DNA of 64,000 nucleotides from Leptospira sp. GIMC2001 (GTDB lineage: Bacteria > Spirochaetota > Leptospiria > Leptospirales > Leptospiraceae): the NCBI RefSeq assembly GCF_028462125.1, contig NZ_CP115467.1:1-64000 (forward strand). The letters run 5' to 3'. Positions 7,561 through 16,929 of this stretch are shown here, one piece after another. A model generated the notes under the pieces. That model saw only the letters and a program-made list of their open reading frames with translations. It searched no databases and was not told the origin of the DNA. The number at the start of each line of letters is the position of its first letter. Position 1 is the stretch's first letter. The position numbers were made by a program, and so were the translations under genes.

Positions 7561-8824
7561 TTAATACGACCCTAACTATCAAAAATAGAAAAAGTATTCC
7601 GCAACTATAAAGAAATCCAAAATCTTTATAGTTCGGAAAGTAAGCCTTAGCAATGATCACGATTGGTACTGTCATCGTAAACATTCGAGCTAGATTATCA
7701 AAACTTCTCCAATAACCTTGTTCCCCTATGGTGATCACTCCGAGAGTCCCGGCAACTGGTAGTAATAATAAAGCCAAATAGACTCTTGATTTTGAAGTAT
7801 ATTGAAAGATATTCCAAGCGTTAGCGATCAATTGAAGATAGATGGCAAATAAAAAGAATTTGATAGATTCTCGTGCAATCTGCTTGACCGATATAGGATC
7901 AGTGAATTCTAAACTTTTGACAAAACCAAAAAGTGGATAGTCAATCATGTCCAAGAATCGCAGAGGTAATGTCCCAGCGAACGGAACTTCGAGAGACTGC
8001 GACCAAAGTAAAAAACATATGTAAGTGATAATTGGAATGAATAAATACAGAGTTTTTTTGAAGTTTTTTTCTATTATAAAGAATAACAAAAGAGGTGTGA
8101 TGATAAAAAGTGCAGTTTCGCGAACGGTAAGAGCAAAGCAAAAAATTATCACACCAAATATAAAATAATAATCAATTTGTTTATTGTTCCTTGAATGAAC
8201 TTTCCTTTCCATGATTTGCAATCTTTCAAACAATACTAAATAAGTTGCTATGATGGAAAGAGATACAAGCAAGGGATCGGAAACTAATAATAAAATTCCG
8301 AGCAATGAAAATGGTGAGAGAAAATAAAACAAACTAAGAAAGTTCAATCTGTCCGCTTTGAATTCCAGCTTTTTGATATTCGCTTTGTTGGAGTCTTCAC
8401 TTGGTTTTATCCGTGAAGTGATTTTGTAGAGAATACAACTGGAAATAATATGCAGACTCGTGAGAATGAATAGGCTCGAATACGGATAGGATCTAGCACC
8501 GAAGAATGGAATTGTGATTCCTGCAATGATGGAGAGTCCAAGCCTATGAAAACGGAAATAAAATGAATCAAGGGTTGGAAAAGGGAGGCTTGATCCTTCA
8601 TAAATATACCTAGCTATTAGAAAGAAGAATTGACCATCATATCCACCCTCTTTGAACAGAATGAACTCATCAGGAATATACAATGGATTCAACTGTGCAA
8701 ATCCGCTCCAAATTCCGATCAAGGCTGAGAGATTCCAATCATATTGCGAAATCTTCCATAGTATTAAAAAAGATATTGTTATTAAGAAGACTACAGTTGA
8801 CAATATGGGAAATCTCTTTTTCAT
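7520..8824 (-). CDS. Polytopic membrane protein, GT-C glycosyltransferase-like
   Basis: The 434-residue protein has about ten hydrophobic helices. A first-loop motif GGYDGQFFFLIARYIY, often seen in uncharacterised GT-C-like membrane proteins, lies around residue 60. The short acidic motif in the first extracytoplasmic loop after TM1 fits lipid-linked sugar transfer, but no donor or acceptor can be assigned. It is a monocistronic gene between two oppositely oriented neighbours. It resembles the membrane proteins at 13476 and 18604 in general architecture only. Confidence 0.6.
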   Translation of the reverse strand: MKKRFPILSTVVFLITISFLILWKISQYDWNLSALIGIWSGFAQLNPLYIPDEFILFKEGGYDGQFFFLIARYIYEGSSLPFPTLDSFYFRFHRLGLSIIAGITIPFFGARSYPYSSLFILTSLHIISSCILYKITSRIKPSEDSNKANIKKLEFKADRLNFLSLFYFLSPFSLLGILLLVSDPLLVSLSIIATYLVLFERLQIMERKVHSRNNKQIDYYFIFGVIIFCFALTVRETALFIITPLLLFFIIEKNFKKTLYLFIPIITYICFLLWSQSLEVPFAGTLPLRFLDMIDYPLFGFVKSLEFTDPISVKQIARESIKFFLFAIYLQLIANAWNIFQYTSKSRVYLALLLLPVAGTLGVITIGEQGYWRSFDNLARMFTMTVPIVIIAKAYFPNYKDFGFLYSCGILFLFLIVRVVLITQPMKYVIHYSL

Positions 8825-8881
8825 AGAACCCAGTTTGTAAGATCTATAGGGAGTTGTCTTCTGAAAAAACTATTTGATACA

Positions 8882-9706
8882 ATGCAGCATATGTACAAAT
8901 CTCTTGAGGAGCTCGGCCCTAAGAAATCTTTTCAGATCATGAGAGGCTTAGGTTATGAGAAACTTTTTGCTCTAACCGAAAAAGCGGATCGGTCCAAGAT
9001 GTTGTATCTATCCAAGAGATTGTCCGACGAAGTAATCATTGAGTTGGTTCAAAAATTACCGGAGCCTCTTTTGTTAGAGACAATGGAAACTTTACCAGAG
9101 GAAGACATTGCTTATTTTCTCGAAAATTTTTCTGTAGAAGATATAGTAAGAATCTCTAAAAAAATTCCGCCTGCCTGTGTTCGCTTGATGGTTATGGATC
9201 TTACTAGAGAGGCTTTGGTTGAATCACTCAATCAAGTTGGTATCGATAAAACGATTGCGTTATGGGAACTTCTTGGTACTGAAAAAGTAATTGAGCTTGC
9301 AAGCAAGTCTGGAATGGACAAGCTAACAAAAATTGCATCAACTCTAACATTGGATCAATCAAAGGAGTGGATTACAAAAAGAGGAATTGATGAGATTCCG
9401 ATATTTCTTGAATTCTTTGGCGTAGAGAATATGCTATCGCTTTTTAAAACGATTGGCTTTGCTGCTTCACTCAGTCTCATTGAAGTCCTTGGAACAAAAA
9501 AGATGATGGAAGTTTCCAAAAAAATATCAGGTATGACTCTTGCGACTAAGATTCCTGAATTGCCTAAGTCAATGATTGCAGCATCGAACAAGAAAAAAGC
9601 GAAGAAGAAGACAAAGAAAACATCCACAAAAGCAAAGAAACCAGCAAAGAAGAAAACTAAGAAATCTATCTCGAAAAAAAAGACTTTAAAAAATAATAAA
9701 AATTGA
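8882..9706 (+). CDS. Helical-repeat protein with histone-like lysine tail
   Basis: This 274-residue cytosolic protein is of unknown function. Residues 1-225 are short amphipathic helical repeats resembling MgtE N-terminal or FliG-like superhelices (LSDEVIIELVQKLPEPLL, FSVEDIVRISKKIPPA). The last 45 residues are almost entirely Lys, Ala, Thr and Ser (KKKAKKKTKKTSTKAK), like histone H1 or bacterial Hc1 tails. The tail should bind nucleic acid or acidic surfaces. An in-frame ATG at 8891 is an alternative start. It is transcribed alone and convergent with the next gene. Confidence 0.6.
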   Translation: MQHMYKSLEELGPKKSFQIMRGLGYEKLFALTEKADRSKMLYLSKRLSDEVIIELVQKLPEPLLLETMETLPEEDIAYFLENFSVEDIVRISKKIPPACVRLMVMDLTREALVESLNQVGIDKTIALWELLGTEKVIELASKSGMDKLTKIASTLTLDQSKEWITKRGIDEIPIFLEFFGVENMLSLFKTIGFAASLSLIEVLGTKKMMEVSKKISGMTLATKIPELPKSMIAASNKKKAKKKTKKTSTKAKKPAKKKTKKSISKKKTLKNNKN

Positions 9707-9753
9707 ATCTCTTATTATAAATATTCTTATTGTCGATGTATTAGGATTGGTAT

Positions 9754-9781
9754 TACGAAAACGATAAAATTAGTTTTCGTA
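9754..9781. terminator. Possible hairpin between convergent genes
   Basis: TACGAAAAC (9754-9762) and GTTTTCGTA (9773-9781) form a 9-bp stem with a 10-base loop. It overlaps the stop codon of the minus-strand gene and lies downstream of the plus-strand gene. No U-tract follows, so terminator function is tentative. Confidence 0.3.
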
Positions 9782-10486
9782 TTCGCTAAGTTCTGGAGGA
9801 GTATAGTTGCCTTCAGATCCACCCAATTTGACTGCATCATTTAATTCATTCTCATAGGTTGCGAGTCTTTTTTGGATAGAATCTTTTTTCGATTCTAATA
9901 GATTTTTCGTTGTCTCAGAGAAGCCATTTCTCTGCTCAAATGTGGTTTTTACATAATCGAGTAATTCCAATTTTTCTGTGGATTCCAATCTCTTGTTTTG
10001 ATAGAAATAGATCTTCTCATCAGGATTCAATTCATCACCGTACAATACTCGCTCATAGAGAGAGTTCATGGCTGCTTCACGTTTTTTCTGAGAAGCTTCT
10101 TGTTCTGGTGTGAGCTTTCTAGGAATATAACGGTTGTTAGGAAAGACTTTTGCAAGATTTTGGAATTTATCGATTGCAAGTTGTTTGCGTCTAGCTCTTT
10201 CTTCTGGCGTGATTGCTATTGGATTGGATGGATTACTGCTTGAGGATTGGGTATCTAATGTTGATGAACTAGAAAAATCCAAGAAACCATTCTCTGAATC
10301 AAATAGCGAAGAATCTTTTTTTTCTGATAGCAAAGCTTCTCGGCTATTGCTATAGTTTACATCCTTTGCTGATTCCAGAGATCCATCTGCATTTCTTTTT
10401 TTTTGATTGGATGGAAGGAAAAGAAAATAGGCAAGAATTAGAGAGATGATTGTTATTAAACTGTATAGAATGGTTTTCTGGTTCAT
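9770..10486 (-). CDS. Membrane-anchored hypothetical protein coupled to the histidine kinase
   Basis: I do not recognise this 238-residue protein. One N-terminal transmembrane helix (TILYSLITIISLILAYFLF) is followed by a Ser/Asp/Asn-rich linker (35-85) and a charged, Lys/Glu-rich helical C-terminus (90-238), probably outside the membrane or coiled-coil. Its ATG overlaps the stop of the kinase gene as ATGA (10483-10486), so the two are translationally coupled. The protein may work with that kinase. Confidence 0.6.
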   Translation of the reverse strand: MNQKTILYSLITIISLILAYFLFLPSNQKKRNADGSLESAKDVNYSNSREALLSEKKDSSLFDSENGFLDFSSSSTLDTQSSSSNPSNPIAITPEERARRKQLAIDKFQNLAKVFPNNRYIPRKLTPEQEASQKKREAAMNSLYERVLYGDELNPDEKIYFYQNKRLESTEKLELLDYVKTTFEQRNGFSETTKNLLESKKDSIQKRLATYENELNDAVKLGGSEGNYTPPELSEYEN

Positions 10487-12783
10487 TGCTTTAATTTAGG
10501 TAATTCTACTTGGAATGTAGAACCCTTCCCCTCTTCACTAAAGATCGTAATTTCACCACTCATTTTTTCAATTAAAGATCTTGTTATCGAAAGACCAAGT
10601 CCTGTTCCTCCGATTTTTCTGTTCGCATCACTTGGAACGCGAAAGAATCTTTCGAAGATAGAATTTTTGTATTTCTCTGGAATTCCAAGTCCTGTATCTT
10701 TTACTATGAAGAGTATTCTATCTTTATCTGTTTTCAAGTCTAGATGAATTTCCCCTTGTGATGTATATTTAATCGCATTTACAAATAGATTGGAAACAAT
10801 TTGCGAGAATTCAAATCGAATTCCTTTAATAAAAATCCCACGTTCAAGTGTAGGAATAATTTCCAGTTTCTTTTCATTGAATAGATGAGAATTCATATGG
10901 ATTACATCTTCGATTACTGTAGCTGGATCAAAAATTTCTATCGCTTCATTCTCGGGTTCAGGATTCACTTTCTCAATCTTGAGTAAGTTCTCGATGAGAA
11001 AGCTAAGTCTTTTTATATTTTTATCAATGATATTGAACATTTCTTCATTTTCCGGTTTGGATCGGATGTTAGGATCATCGCTAAGCAGTTCAAAATATCC
11101 ACGAATATTGGTCATGGGTGATCTGAGTTCATGACTAATATTGGAAATAAATTCATGCTTAGCTCTCTCCGATTCGAGGCGTTCACGGTTATCACGAAGA
11201 ATGATCTGGTATCGTTTTTTGGGACTAACTAACATCGAGTTGATGGAAATGTCCACACCTAATCTTGTTCCGTCCTTCAGAACAATTTCTCCATCTGGAA
11301 TATGGAGCATTGAATCTGTGCGATCTTTTTTGAAATAGAGAGAAGACCGAATGTTCTGTCCGACAATGAGGTCATCAATTTTGATTCTTGAGAGATCTGT
11401 TCTTGAATATCCAGTCATCAATCTAAATTGTAGATTGGATTCGATGATCTCGCCTGAGTCCGCATCAACTATAAATAGAGCTTCTCTGGAAAACTCAAAT
11501 AGATAGCGATACCTCTCTTCGGAATACTGCAAATTTACTGAGTTTCTGTCTAATTTGATTTCTAGAATCGAATTGATATTTTCTAATTCAATAATATGCT
11601 CATTTAGTTTAAAAATTTCTGAATTGAGATAGTCTAGCATATTATTCATATGAATACGAACTCGGTTGTCTATTCGAAGGCTATCATCCAAATTCAGTCT
11701 AGAATCTAAATTGCCTTCCAGGAAATCCAATGAAATGGAAATCGCATCGGTAATAAGATTACGAGTGTAATTCTGCTTACGATAGTTGATGAGACTTGGT
11801 GAATATTGCGTTGCTGCTCCAGGGGATTGAAATGTTGGAAGATTGGGAATAAATTCATTTGTTGCCTCGAGTGAATCCCATATTTCCGAGAAATCCATGA
11901 TTGAATCAACTTCGCTAGGTGTGATCTCTCTCTTGATTCCTCGAAAGAAATGATCCTTCATAAGATGCCCAAGAGATGCAGTATTGCCTCTCCAATGAAA
12001 AAGTTTTTCGGAGTGAAGGTGGTTTCTCATCAAGAGCTGCTTGAATTCTCCAAGACGATAATGTGGATAATGAGTCGTCAAATTGAATTCTGTTGCGAGC
12101 ATATCAATTCTTTCTGGGTTGCAGTTGTTGATAAATTCGATTCCGCTTTTTACCGCTCTCAGTAGTTGATCCACTTCTTTGGGAAATTTGCTAACAAAAT
12201 GTCCGTTGAAGACAAGCATAGTAGCTGGAATATGTTGACCAGCAAGATCTGGTAGAGTGTACATTTCGTTCATCGCAAACGAATTGAATTTGTTCAAGAA
12301 AGGTATAAAAAATGAGTCACCAACCGTTCCAAGTGTATTGGCATTTCTTAGATACTTTTCGTACAGATAGTATGGAACTTCAACAAATCGAAGTTTGGGA
12401 ATTTTGTCAGTAAAATACTGTTCTATAAATTTCTCCGTAAAAAACCTTTCGGGAGAGAGTGCATTTGGTACGGGAATAGTATAGGTTTTGTTCTTAGCGA
12501 TTTCGTATGGCTTGAAATAGGCACGCGCATAGAAACTCATAGGCGAATGTGATAGATACATTCCTTTGAAAAGTCGCTTGATCTTGGATTTCTTGAGAAA
12601 GGAATCGTATATATAAGTTGTTGTTGGGATTTCCGCGCAATCAATTCGCCCAGCTTCAAGCAATGTTAGAATGCTTTTGTAGTCCACACAGGATCTGAGG
12701 TTTACCCCATTTCCTAAATTATCGAAAAAGCCTTTCTTTGCGGCTAGAGCAACCGGAAGAGAAGTAATCCGGTCGGTTATCAT
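10483..12783 (-). CDS. Sensor histidine kinase with a cytosolic substrate-binding-like sensor domain
   Basis: Residues about 1-290 resemble an NMT1/NrtA-type solute-binding fold (ITSLPVALAAKKGFFDNLG, LLEAGRIDCAEIPTT). A coiled segment, a PAS domain (about 415-540) and HisKA with the phospho-acceptor in NISHELRSP (about 553) follow. The HATPase domain has an N box NLFVNAIKYT, G1 VKDTGLGIPEKY and G2 GGTGLGLSI. There is no signal peptide or transmembrane helix, so ligand sensing would be cytosolic. The start at 12783 is preferred, because the longer frame to 12882 would run into the divergent gene. No response regulator is adjacent, so it is an orphan kinase. Confidence 0.85.
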   Translation of the reverse strand: MITDRITSLPVALAAKKGFFDNLGNGVNLRSCVDYKSILTLLEAGRIDCAEIPTTTYIYDSFLKKSKIKRLFKGMYLSHSPMSFYARAYFKPYEIAKNKTYTIPVPNALSPERFFTEKFIEQYFTDKIPKLRFVEVPYYLYEKYLRNANTLGTVGDSFFIPFLNKFNSFAMNEMYTLPDLAGQHIPATMLVFNGHFVSKFPKEVDQLLRAVKSGIEFINNCNPERIDMLATEFNLTTHYPHYRLGEFKQLLMRNHLHSEKLFHWRGNTASLGHLMKDHFFRGIKREITPSEVDSIMDFSEIWDSLEATNEFIPNLPTFQSPGAATQYSPSLINYRKQNYTRNLITDAISISLDFLEGNLDSRLNLDDSLRIDNRVRIHMNNMLDYLNSEIFKLNEHIIELENINSILEIKLDRNSVNLQYSEERYRYLFEFSREALFIVDADSGEIIESNLQFRLMTGYSRTDLSRIKIDDLIVGQNIRSSLYFKKDRTDSMLHIPDGEIVLKDGTRLGVDISINSMLVSPKKRYQIILRDNRERLESERAKHEFISNISHELRSPMTNIRGYFELLSDDPNIRSKPENEEMFNIIDKNIKRLSFLIENLLKIEKVNPEPENEAIEIFDPATVIEDVIHMNSHLFNEKKLEIIPTLERGIFIKGIRFEFSQIVSNLFVNAIKYTSQGEIHLDLKTDKDRILFIVKDTGLGIPEKYKNSIFERFFRVPSDANRKIGGTGLGLSITRSLIEKMSGEITIFSEEGKGSTFQVELPKLKQ

Positions 12784-12865
12784 GATCTTTATCACTTCTA
12801 CTAAAAGCTTATGGTTAGAAAAAAAACATAGAGTTTTTTTAGAAAATATACCGATGTGACATAAT

Positions 12866-13504
12866 ATGAAGATGACTGACATTCCCTCTATTTCTAAAAT
12901 TTTCGATCGGATTCGAGAAATTGAGAATCTAGTATCACCGAAAAAACCCCAATCTGCGGTAGAAATTCAGCCAAATCTATCCAATCAAGAGAAAAGTTTT
13001 CAGGATTATATGCAAGATGGAGTCAAGAATTCAACGGAAATCAACGCTTTTGACTCGAATGCAGTTAGAGGTATAGAAAAAGAACCCTCCAGTCTATCCC
13101 CATTAGAGAATAAAATTCAAGTTGAGTCTGCCAAAAATGGACTGAATCCTGACTTGGTAAAAGCACTCATCCAGACAGAATCCAACTTCAATCCTCGTGC
13201 GGTGTCGCCTAAAGGAGCACAAGGTTTGATGCAGCTTATGCCAAGTACGGCGAAGATTCTTGGTGTTGAAGATCCAATGGATCCGATGGAAAACGTTGAA
13301 GGCGGAACCAAATATCTTGGAGATCTAATGAATCAGTTCCGTGATACTAAGCTAGCTCTTGCAGCATACAATGCAGGTCCAAACGCAGTTAAGAAATACA
13401 ATGGGGTTCCACCTTTTCGTGAAACTCAAGACTATCTACAAAAGATTGAAAAGCTTATGAATCAAAAGACAAATATCAATATTGAGAATTTGAATAGCCT
13501 ATAA
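12866..13504 (+). CDS. Lytic transglycosylase, SLT (Slt70/MltC-like) domain
   Basis: It cleaves the MurNAc-GlcNAc bond of peptidoglycan. The SLT domain spans about residues 83-205 with catalytic Glu105 in IQTESNFNP, then AVSPKGAQGLMQLMP and ALAAYNAGPNAV, all family hallmarks. The first 80 residues are polar and disordered. No signal peptide is visible, which is common for flagellar or injected-type transglycosylases but leaves export unexplained. A GTGACATAAT element lies directly before the ATG. The 3' end overlaps the convergent gene by 29 bases. Confidence 0.85.
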   Translation: MKMTDIPSISKIFDRIREIENLVSPKKPQSAVEIQPNLSNQEKSFQDYMQDGVKNSTEINAFDSNAVRGIEKEPSSLSPLENKIQVESAKNGLNPDLVKALIQTESNFNPRAVSPKGAQGLMQLMPSTAKILGVEDPMDPMENVEGGTKYLGDLMNQFRDTKLALAAYNAGPNAVKKYNGVPPFRETQDYLQKIEKLMNQKTNINIENLNSL

Positions 13505-14807
13505 ATCTCTGCTGCCATCTTAGAAAATTTAAAAAAGGTCTTTTCTCTTGCATACTTGCAATTGTGTCTTCTAGTTTCTTTCTGTACAGATTTGTCTCAG
13601 GTTCTTTAGCAATTCGATCTTCTATAGTTTTGGAGATTAGAATGGATTTCTGGCCCAATGGATAGAGTTCTACTTTTCTATCCTTACGCTTGATCGTATA
13701 GCGCTTGTTAATCTCGTTGAGGTCAGCTTGCCATATATCATCAATATGCAAATAGCTAAAGTCTTCTCTAGTGCTTGCGCCAATGTATTTATGTGCGATC
13801 TTGGTCTGGAAGAATAGATAATTAGAAAGGACAGGATTGCTATACACTTGCCCAATCCCTTGGATTCGAGATTGCGATCTCACATAGTCTTCTTTTATAT
13901 TTTCCAATTGGTCATCTAGCTTGCTATCATAGCTGCTATAATTGTAAAAAATCACTGCAAATATGGATATTATGAGAATGCCCGTAAAGGTTCGTGTGTT
14001 CAGTTCTTTCTCGGTTCCAAGCAATATATTCCCAATTGCGAGTATTAGAATACACGGACCAAGATGGAAAATTATGAGACTCCAATGTGCAATCAGATCA
14101 TAGAAAGATGTTTGTGAAAAGAAATCGACTGCCGAAAAACTGATTAGCATAACTGCTAGGACTGAGAAGTAAGAGATCATGATGATGAACGGAATGTTCT
14201 TTCTTTTGTAAAACACTGTTGTTCTTGAACGCACTGCCTGCATGGATTTAGTGCCTTGATAGATTGTAAAAATACTAAACCCAAGTAAGAACATTCGAAA
14301 ATCAGAAAAGAAAGCAACGATCACAAGTGCTGGAAACAATAAAAGATCGAGAAAAGTTTCCATTCGAAATGTATGAAAAATCAATAGAATAAAAACGAGT
14401 CCTAATAACTCATTGAAGTATGTTAGAGGAAATTCATGAGATAGAGGAAGAAAAGAAGCGAGATAGACCAAGAAGTAATGGTTCGCTTTCCATTGTGTTT
14501 TTCTAAATAGAAGTAGTAGAAGATGCAAGCTAATGCTAAAAAGTAAAGCTGCAAGTGATTGAAAAGCTGTAAGATAATTGAGTGAGAATAAAGACTTCCA
14601 AAAGTACAAAAGCATTATAGGAAGAGGTTCATCGATTCCAAAAAAACTTCCACTTTCAGTCACAGCCCGCAGATTTGCAAGATAAGAGTAGGTCTCTGGA
14701 TTGGCAGGCACTGGTCTCTGAAACAAAAAGATCAGAAATATCACAAAAAGAATGAGAATGGAAAGGAAAAACTGAAGCGGATTGAGAGGTTTTTTATCTT
14801 GATTCAT
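13476..14807 (-). CDS. Polytopic membrane protein of unknown function
   Basis: About ten hydrophobic helices occupy residues 10-310 of 443. The soluble C-terminal 130 residues are rich in Arg/Lys/Glu. A short acidic loop after TM1 (NPETYSYLANLRAVTESG) is reminiscent of GT-C-like enzymes, but no diagnostic motif is clear. The ATG at 14807 (MNQDKK) is favoured over 14831. It is divergent from the mutase gene, so their promoters share 14808-14907. Confidence 0.5.
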   Translation of the reverse strand: MNQDKKPLNPLQFFLSILILFVIFLIFLFQRPVPANPETYSYLANLRAVTESGSFFGIDEPLPIMLLYFWKSLFSLNYLTAFQSLAALLFSISLHLLLLLFRKTQWKANHYFLVYLASFLPLSHEFPLTYFNELLGLVFILLIFHTFRMETFLDLLLFPALVIVAFFSDFRMFLLGFSIFTIYQGTKSMQAVRSRTTVFYKRKNIPFIIMISYFSVLAVMLISFSAVDFFSQTSFYDLIAHWSLIIFHLGPCILILAIGNILLGTEKELNTRTFTGILIISIFAVIFYNYSSYDSKLDDQLENIKEDYVRSQSRIQGIGQVYSNPVLSNYLFFQTKIAHKYIGASTREDFSYLHIDDIWQADLNEINKRYTIKRKDRKVELYPLGQKSILISKTIEDRIAKEPETNLYRKKLEDTIASMQEKRPFLNFLRWQQRFIGYSNSQY

Positions 14808-14907
14808 TTTTTTTCCAACAGTTTTTCTCAATCCTGTTTTAAAATTTAGCTGAAATTATTCCAGAAGATTTTACCTTTTACATAAGAAATGTAATAACTG
14901 GATAAAT

Positions 14908-16920
14908 ATGGATAAAAAAGACCACATTCTCTATGACGAAAAAGGTAACCCGACTAAGGACAAGCCTTGGATTTTTCGTACTTATGCTGGGCATACCAAT
15001 GCTAAAGCTTCCAATGAACTGTACAGAAAGAACTTATCTAAAGGACAGACTGGTCTCTCTATTGCATTTGACCTGCCTACTCAATGCGGATATAGTTCGG
15101 ATCATGATGTCTCCAAACCTGAAATAGGCAAAGTTGGGGTTCCGATCAATTCGTTAGAAGACTTCAGAATCCTCTTCGATCAGATTCCTATTGAGGAAAT
15201 GAATACTTCAATGACGATCAACGGTACATCCATGTGGTTATTGTCTCTTTATATTGCTTTAGCTGAAGAACGTGGTGTTCCATTGGCAAAATTGCAAGGC
15301 ACAACCCAGAATGATTTGATAAAAGAATACCTTGCAAGAGGAACTTATATTTTCCCTCCTGCGGAATCGATTCGTATAATCGTTGATATGTATGAATATT
15401 GTCTACATAACATTCCGAAATGGAATCCATCGAATATATGTTCATACCATTTGCAAGAAGCGGGTGCAACTCCAAGTCAGGAATTGGCTTTTGCTCTAGC
15501 AACGGCGATCGCAATCCTCGATTCTATCAAGGAAAGAAATTGTTTCACAGATGAAGAATTCGAACAATGCGTGGGTCGGATTTCATTTTTTGTCAATGCT
15601 GGAATTCGTTTTGTGGAAGAAATGTGCAAGATGCGCGCATTTGTTGAGATGTGGGAAGAAATCACAACAGAACGTTATAAAGTTAAGAATCCAAAGTACA
15701 GAGTGTTCAGATATGGCGTTCAGGTAAATTCACTTGGACTCACTGAAGAACAGCCAGAAAACAATGCTTGGAGAATACTCATTGAAACCTTAGGGGTTAC
15801 ATTGAGCCGGAATGCAAGATGCCGTGCTCTCCAGCTTCCTGCATGGAATGAAGCGCTCTCACTTCCGCGACCTTGGGATCAACAGTGGTCTCTTCGTCTT
15901 CAACAAGTTCTTTCCTATGAGACTGACCTTTTGGAATATCCTGACCTTTTTGACGGTTCAAAAGTTGTAGAAGGAAAAGTAGCCGCACTCAAAGCAGAAG
16001 CCTATTCCGAAATACATAAAATTTTGGATATGGGTGGTGCGATCAAAGCGATTGAAACAGGATACATGAAATCACAATTGGTCAAATCGCAAACGGACAG
16101 ATTGTCCAAGATCAACTCGGGTGAGTTAATCATCGTTGGTAAGAATAAGTGGACAGATGGAACTAAGTCCCCTCTTCTCGAAGGAGAAGACGGCGGAGTT
16201 TTCAAAGTCGATCCTAAATCGGCAGAACAAACTCTATCGGTATTGAACCAAGTAAAATCGAAACGTGATGTTTCGCGAGTACAAGCTGCACTCACAAGAT
16301 TGAAGTCAGAAGCTAAGTCTAACGTGAATTTGATGGAAGCATCGATCGAGTGCGCGAAAGCTGGAGTGACTACTGGTGAGTGGTCAGATACTTTGAGAGA
16401 AGTTTTTGGTGAATACCAACCACCTACTGGAGTTGAAGGACAGTCTCTCAAAATCGAAGATGAGAAAACAAACCGAGTTCGAGCAAAGGTAAATGCATTC
16501 CTAGAAAGAACGGGACATCGTCCCAAGATTGTTGTCGGAAAGCCTGGGTTAGATGGCCATTCAAATGGTGCTGAAATGATCGCTGTATCAGCAAAACATG
16601 CAGGCTTTGATGTGATTTACTCCGGAATTCGTTTGTCTCCAGAAGATATCGTTCAATCAGCTGTAGAAGAAAATGCGGACGTTATTGGAATTTCGATTCT
16701 TTCTGGTTCGCATAATGAGATTGCCGCACAGATCTTCAATGAACTAACACACTATAAGGCGGGAATTCCTGTCATTATGGGTGGTATTATTCCAGAGTCA
16801 GATTTTGCGAGTCTCAAGAAACAAGGAATTCGTGAGGTTTTTACTCCGAAAGACTATGATCTGATGACTATTATGGAGAAAATCATCGATTTGGTATCGT
16901 CTACACAGGCTGCTGCCTAA
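14908..16920 (+). CDS. meaA: Adenosylcobalamin-dependent acyl-CoA mutase, MeaA-like
   Basis: This single-chain B12 mutase of 670 residues has a TIM-barrel acyl-CoA domain (about 20-510) and a C-terminal cobalamin domain (about 525-665) with the DxHxxG motif GLDGHSNGAEM. PWIFRTYAGHT, GQTGLSIAFDLPTQ and SNICSYHLQEAGA match MeaA/ethylmalonyl-CoA mutase-type proteins. The TMY segment that contacts substrate in methylmalonyl-CoA mutase is missing at the N-terminus. The reaction is therefore a carbon-skeleton rearrangement of a branched acyl-CoA, with ethylmalonyl-CoA or a related substrate more likely than methylmalonyl-CoA. The GTPase chaperone gene follows 9 bases downstream. Confidence 0.85.
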   Translation: MDKKDHILYDEKGNPTKDKPWIFRTYAGHTNAKASNELYRKNLSKGQTGLSIAFDLPTQCGYSSDHDVSKPEIGKVGVPINSLEDFRILFDQIPIEEMNTSMTINGTSMWLLSLYIALAEERGVPLAKLQGTTQNDLIKEYLARGTYIFPPAESIRIIVDMYEYCLHNIPKWNPSNICSYHLQEAGATPSQELAFALATAIAILDSIKERNCFTDEEFEQCVGRISFFVNAGIRFVEEMCKMRAFVEMWEEITTERYKVKNPKYRVFRYGVQVNSLGLTEEQPENNAWRILIETLGVTLSRNARCRALQLPAWNEALSLPRPWDQQWSLRLQQVLSYETDLLEYPDLFDGSKVVEGKVAALKAEAYSEIHKILDMGGAIKAIETGYMKSQLVKSQTDRLSKINSGELIIVGKNKWTDGTKSPLLEGEDGGVFKVDPKSAEQTLSVLNQVKSKRDVSRVQAALTRLKSEAKSNVNLMEASIECAKAGVTTGEWSDTLREVFGEYQPPTGVEGQSLKIEDEKTNRVRAKVNAFLERTGHRPKIVVGKPGLDGHSNGAEMIAVSAKHAGFDVIYSGIRLSPEDIVQSAVEENADVIGISILSGSHNEIAAQIFNELTHYKAGIPVIMGGIIPESDFASLKKQGIREVFTPKDYDLMTIMEKIIDLVSSTQAAA

Positions 16921-16929
16921 AAGATCGAA

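Noticed and set aside
16002..16526. Long minus-strand frame opposite the mutase gene
   Set aside because: It lies wholly inside the well-supported mutase gene and has no recognisable domain or ribosome site.
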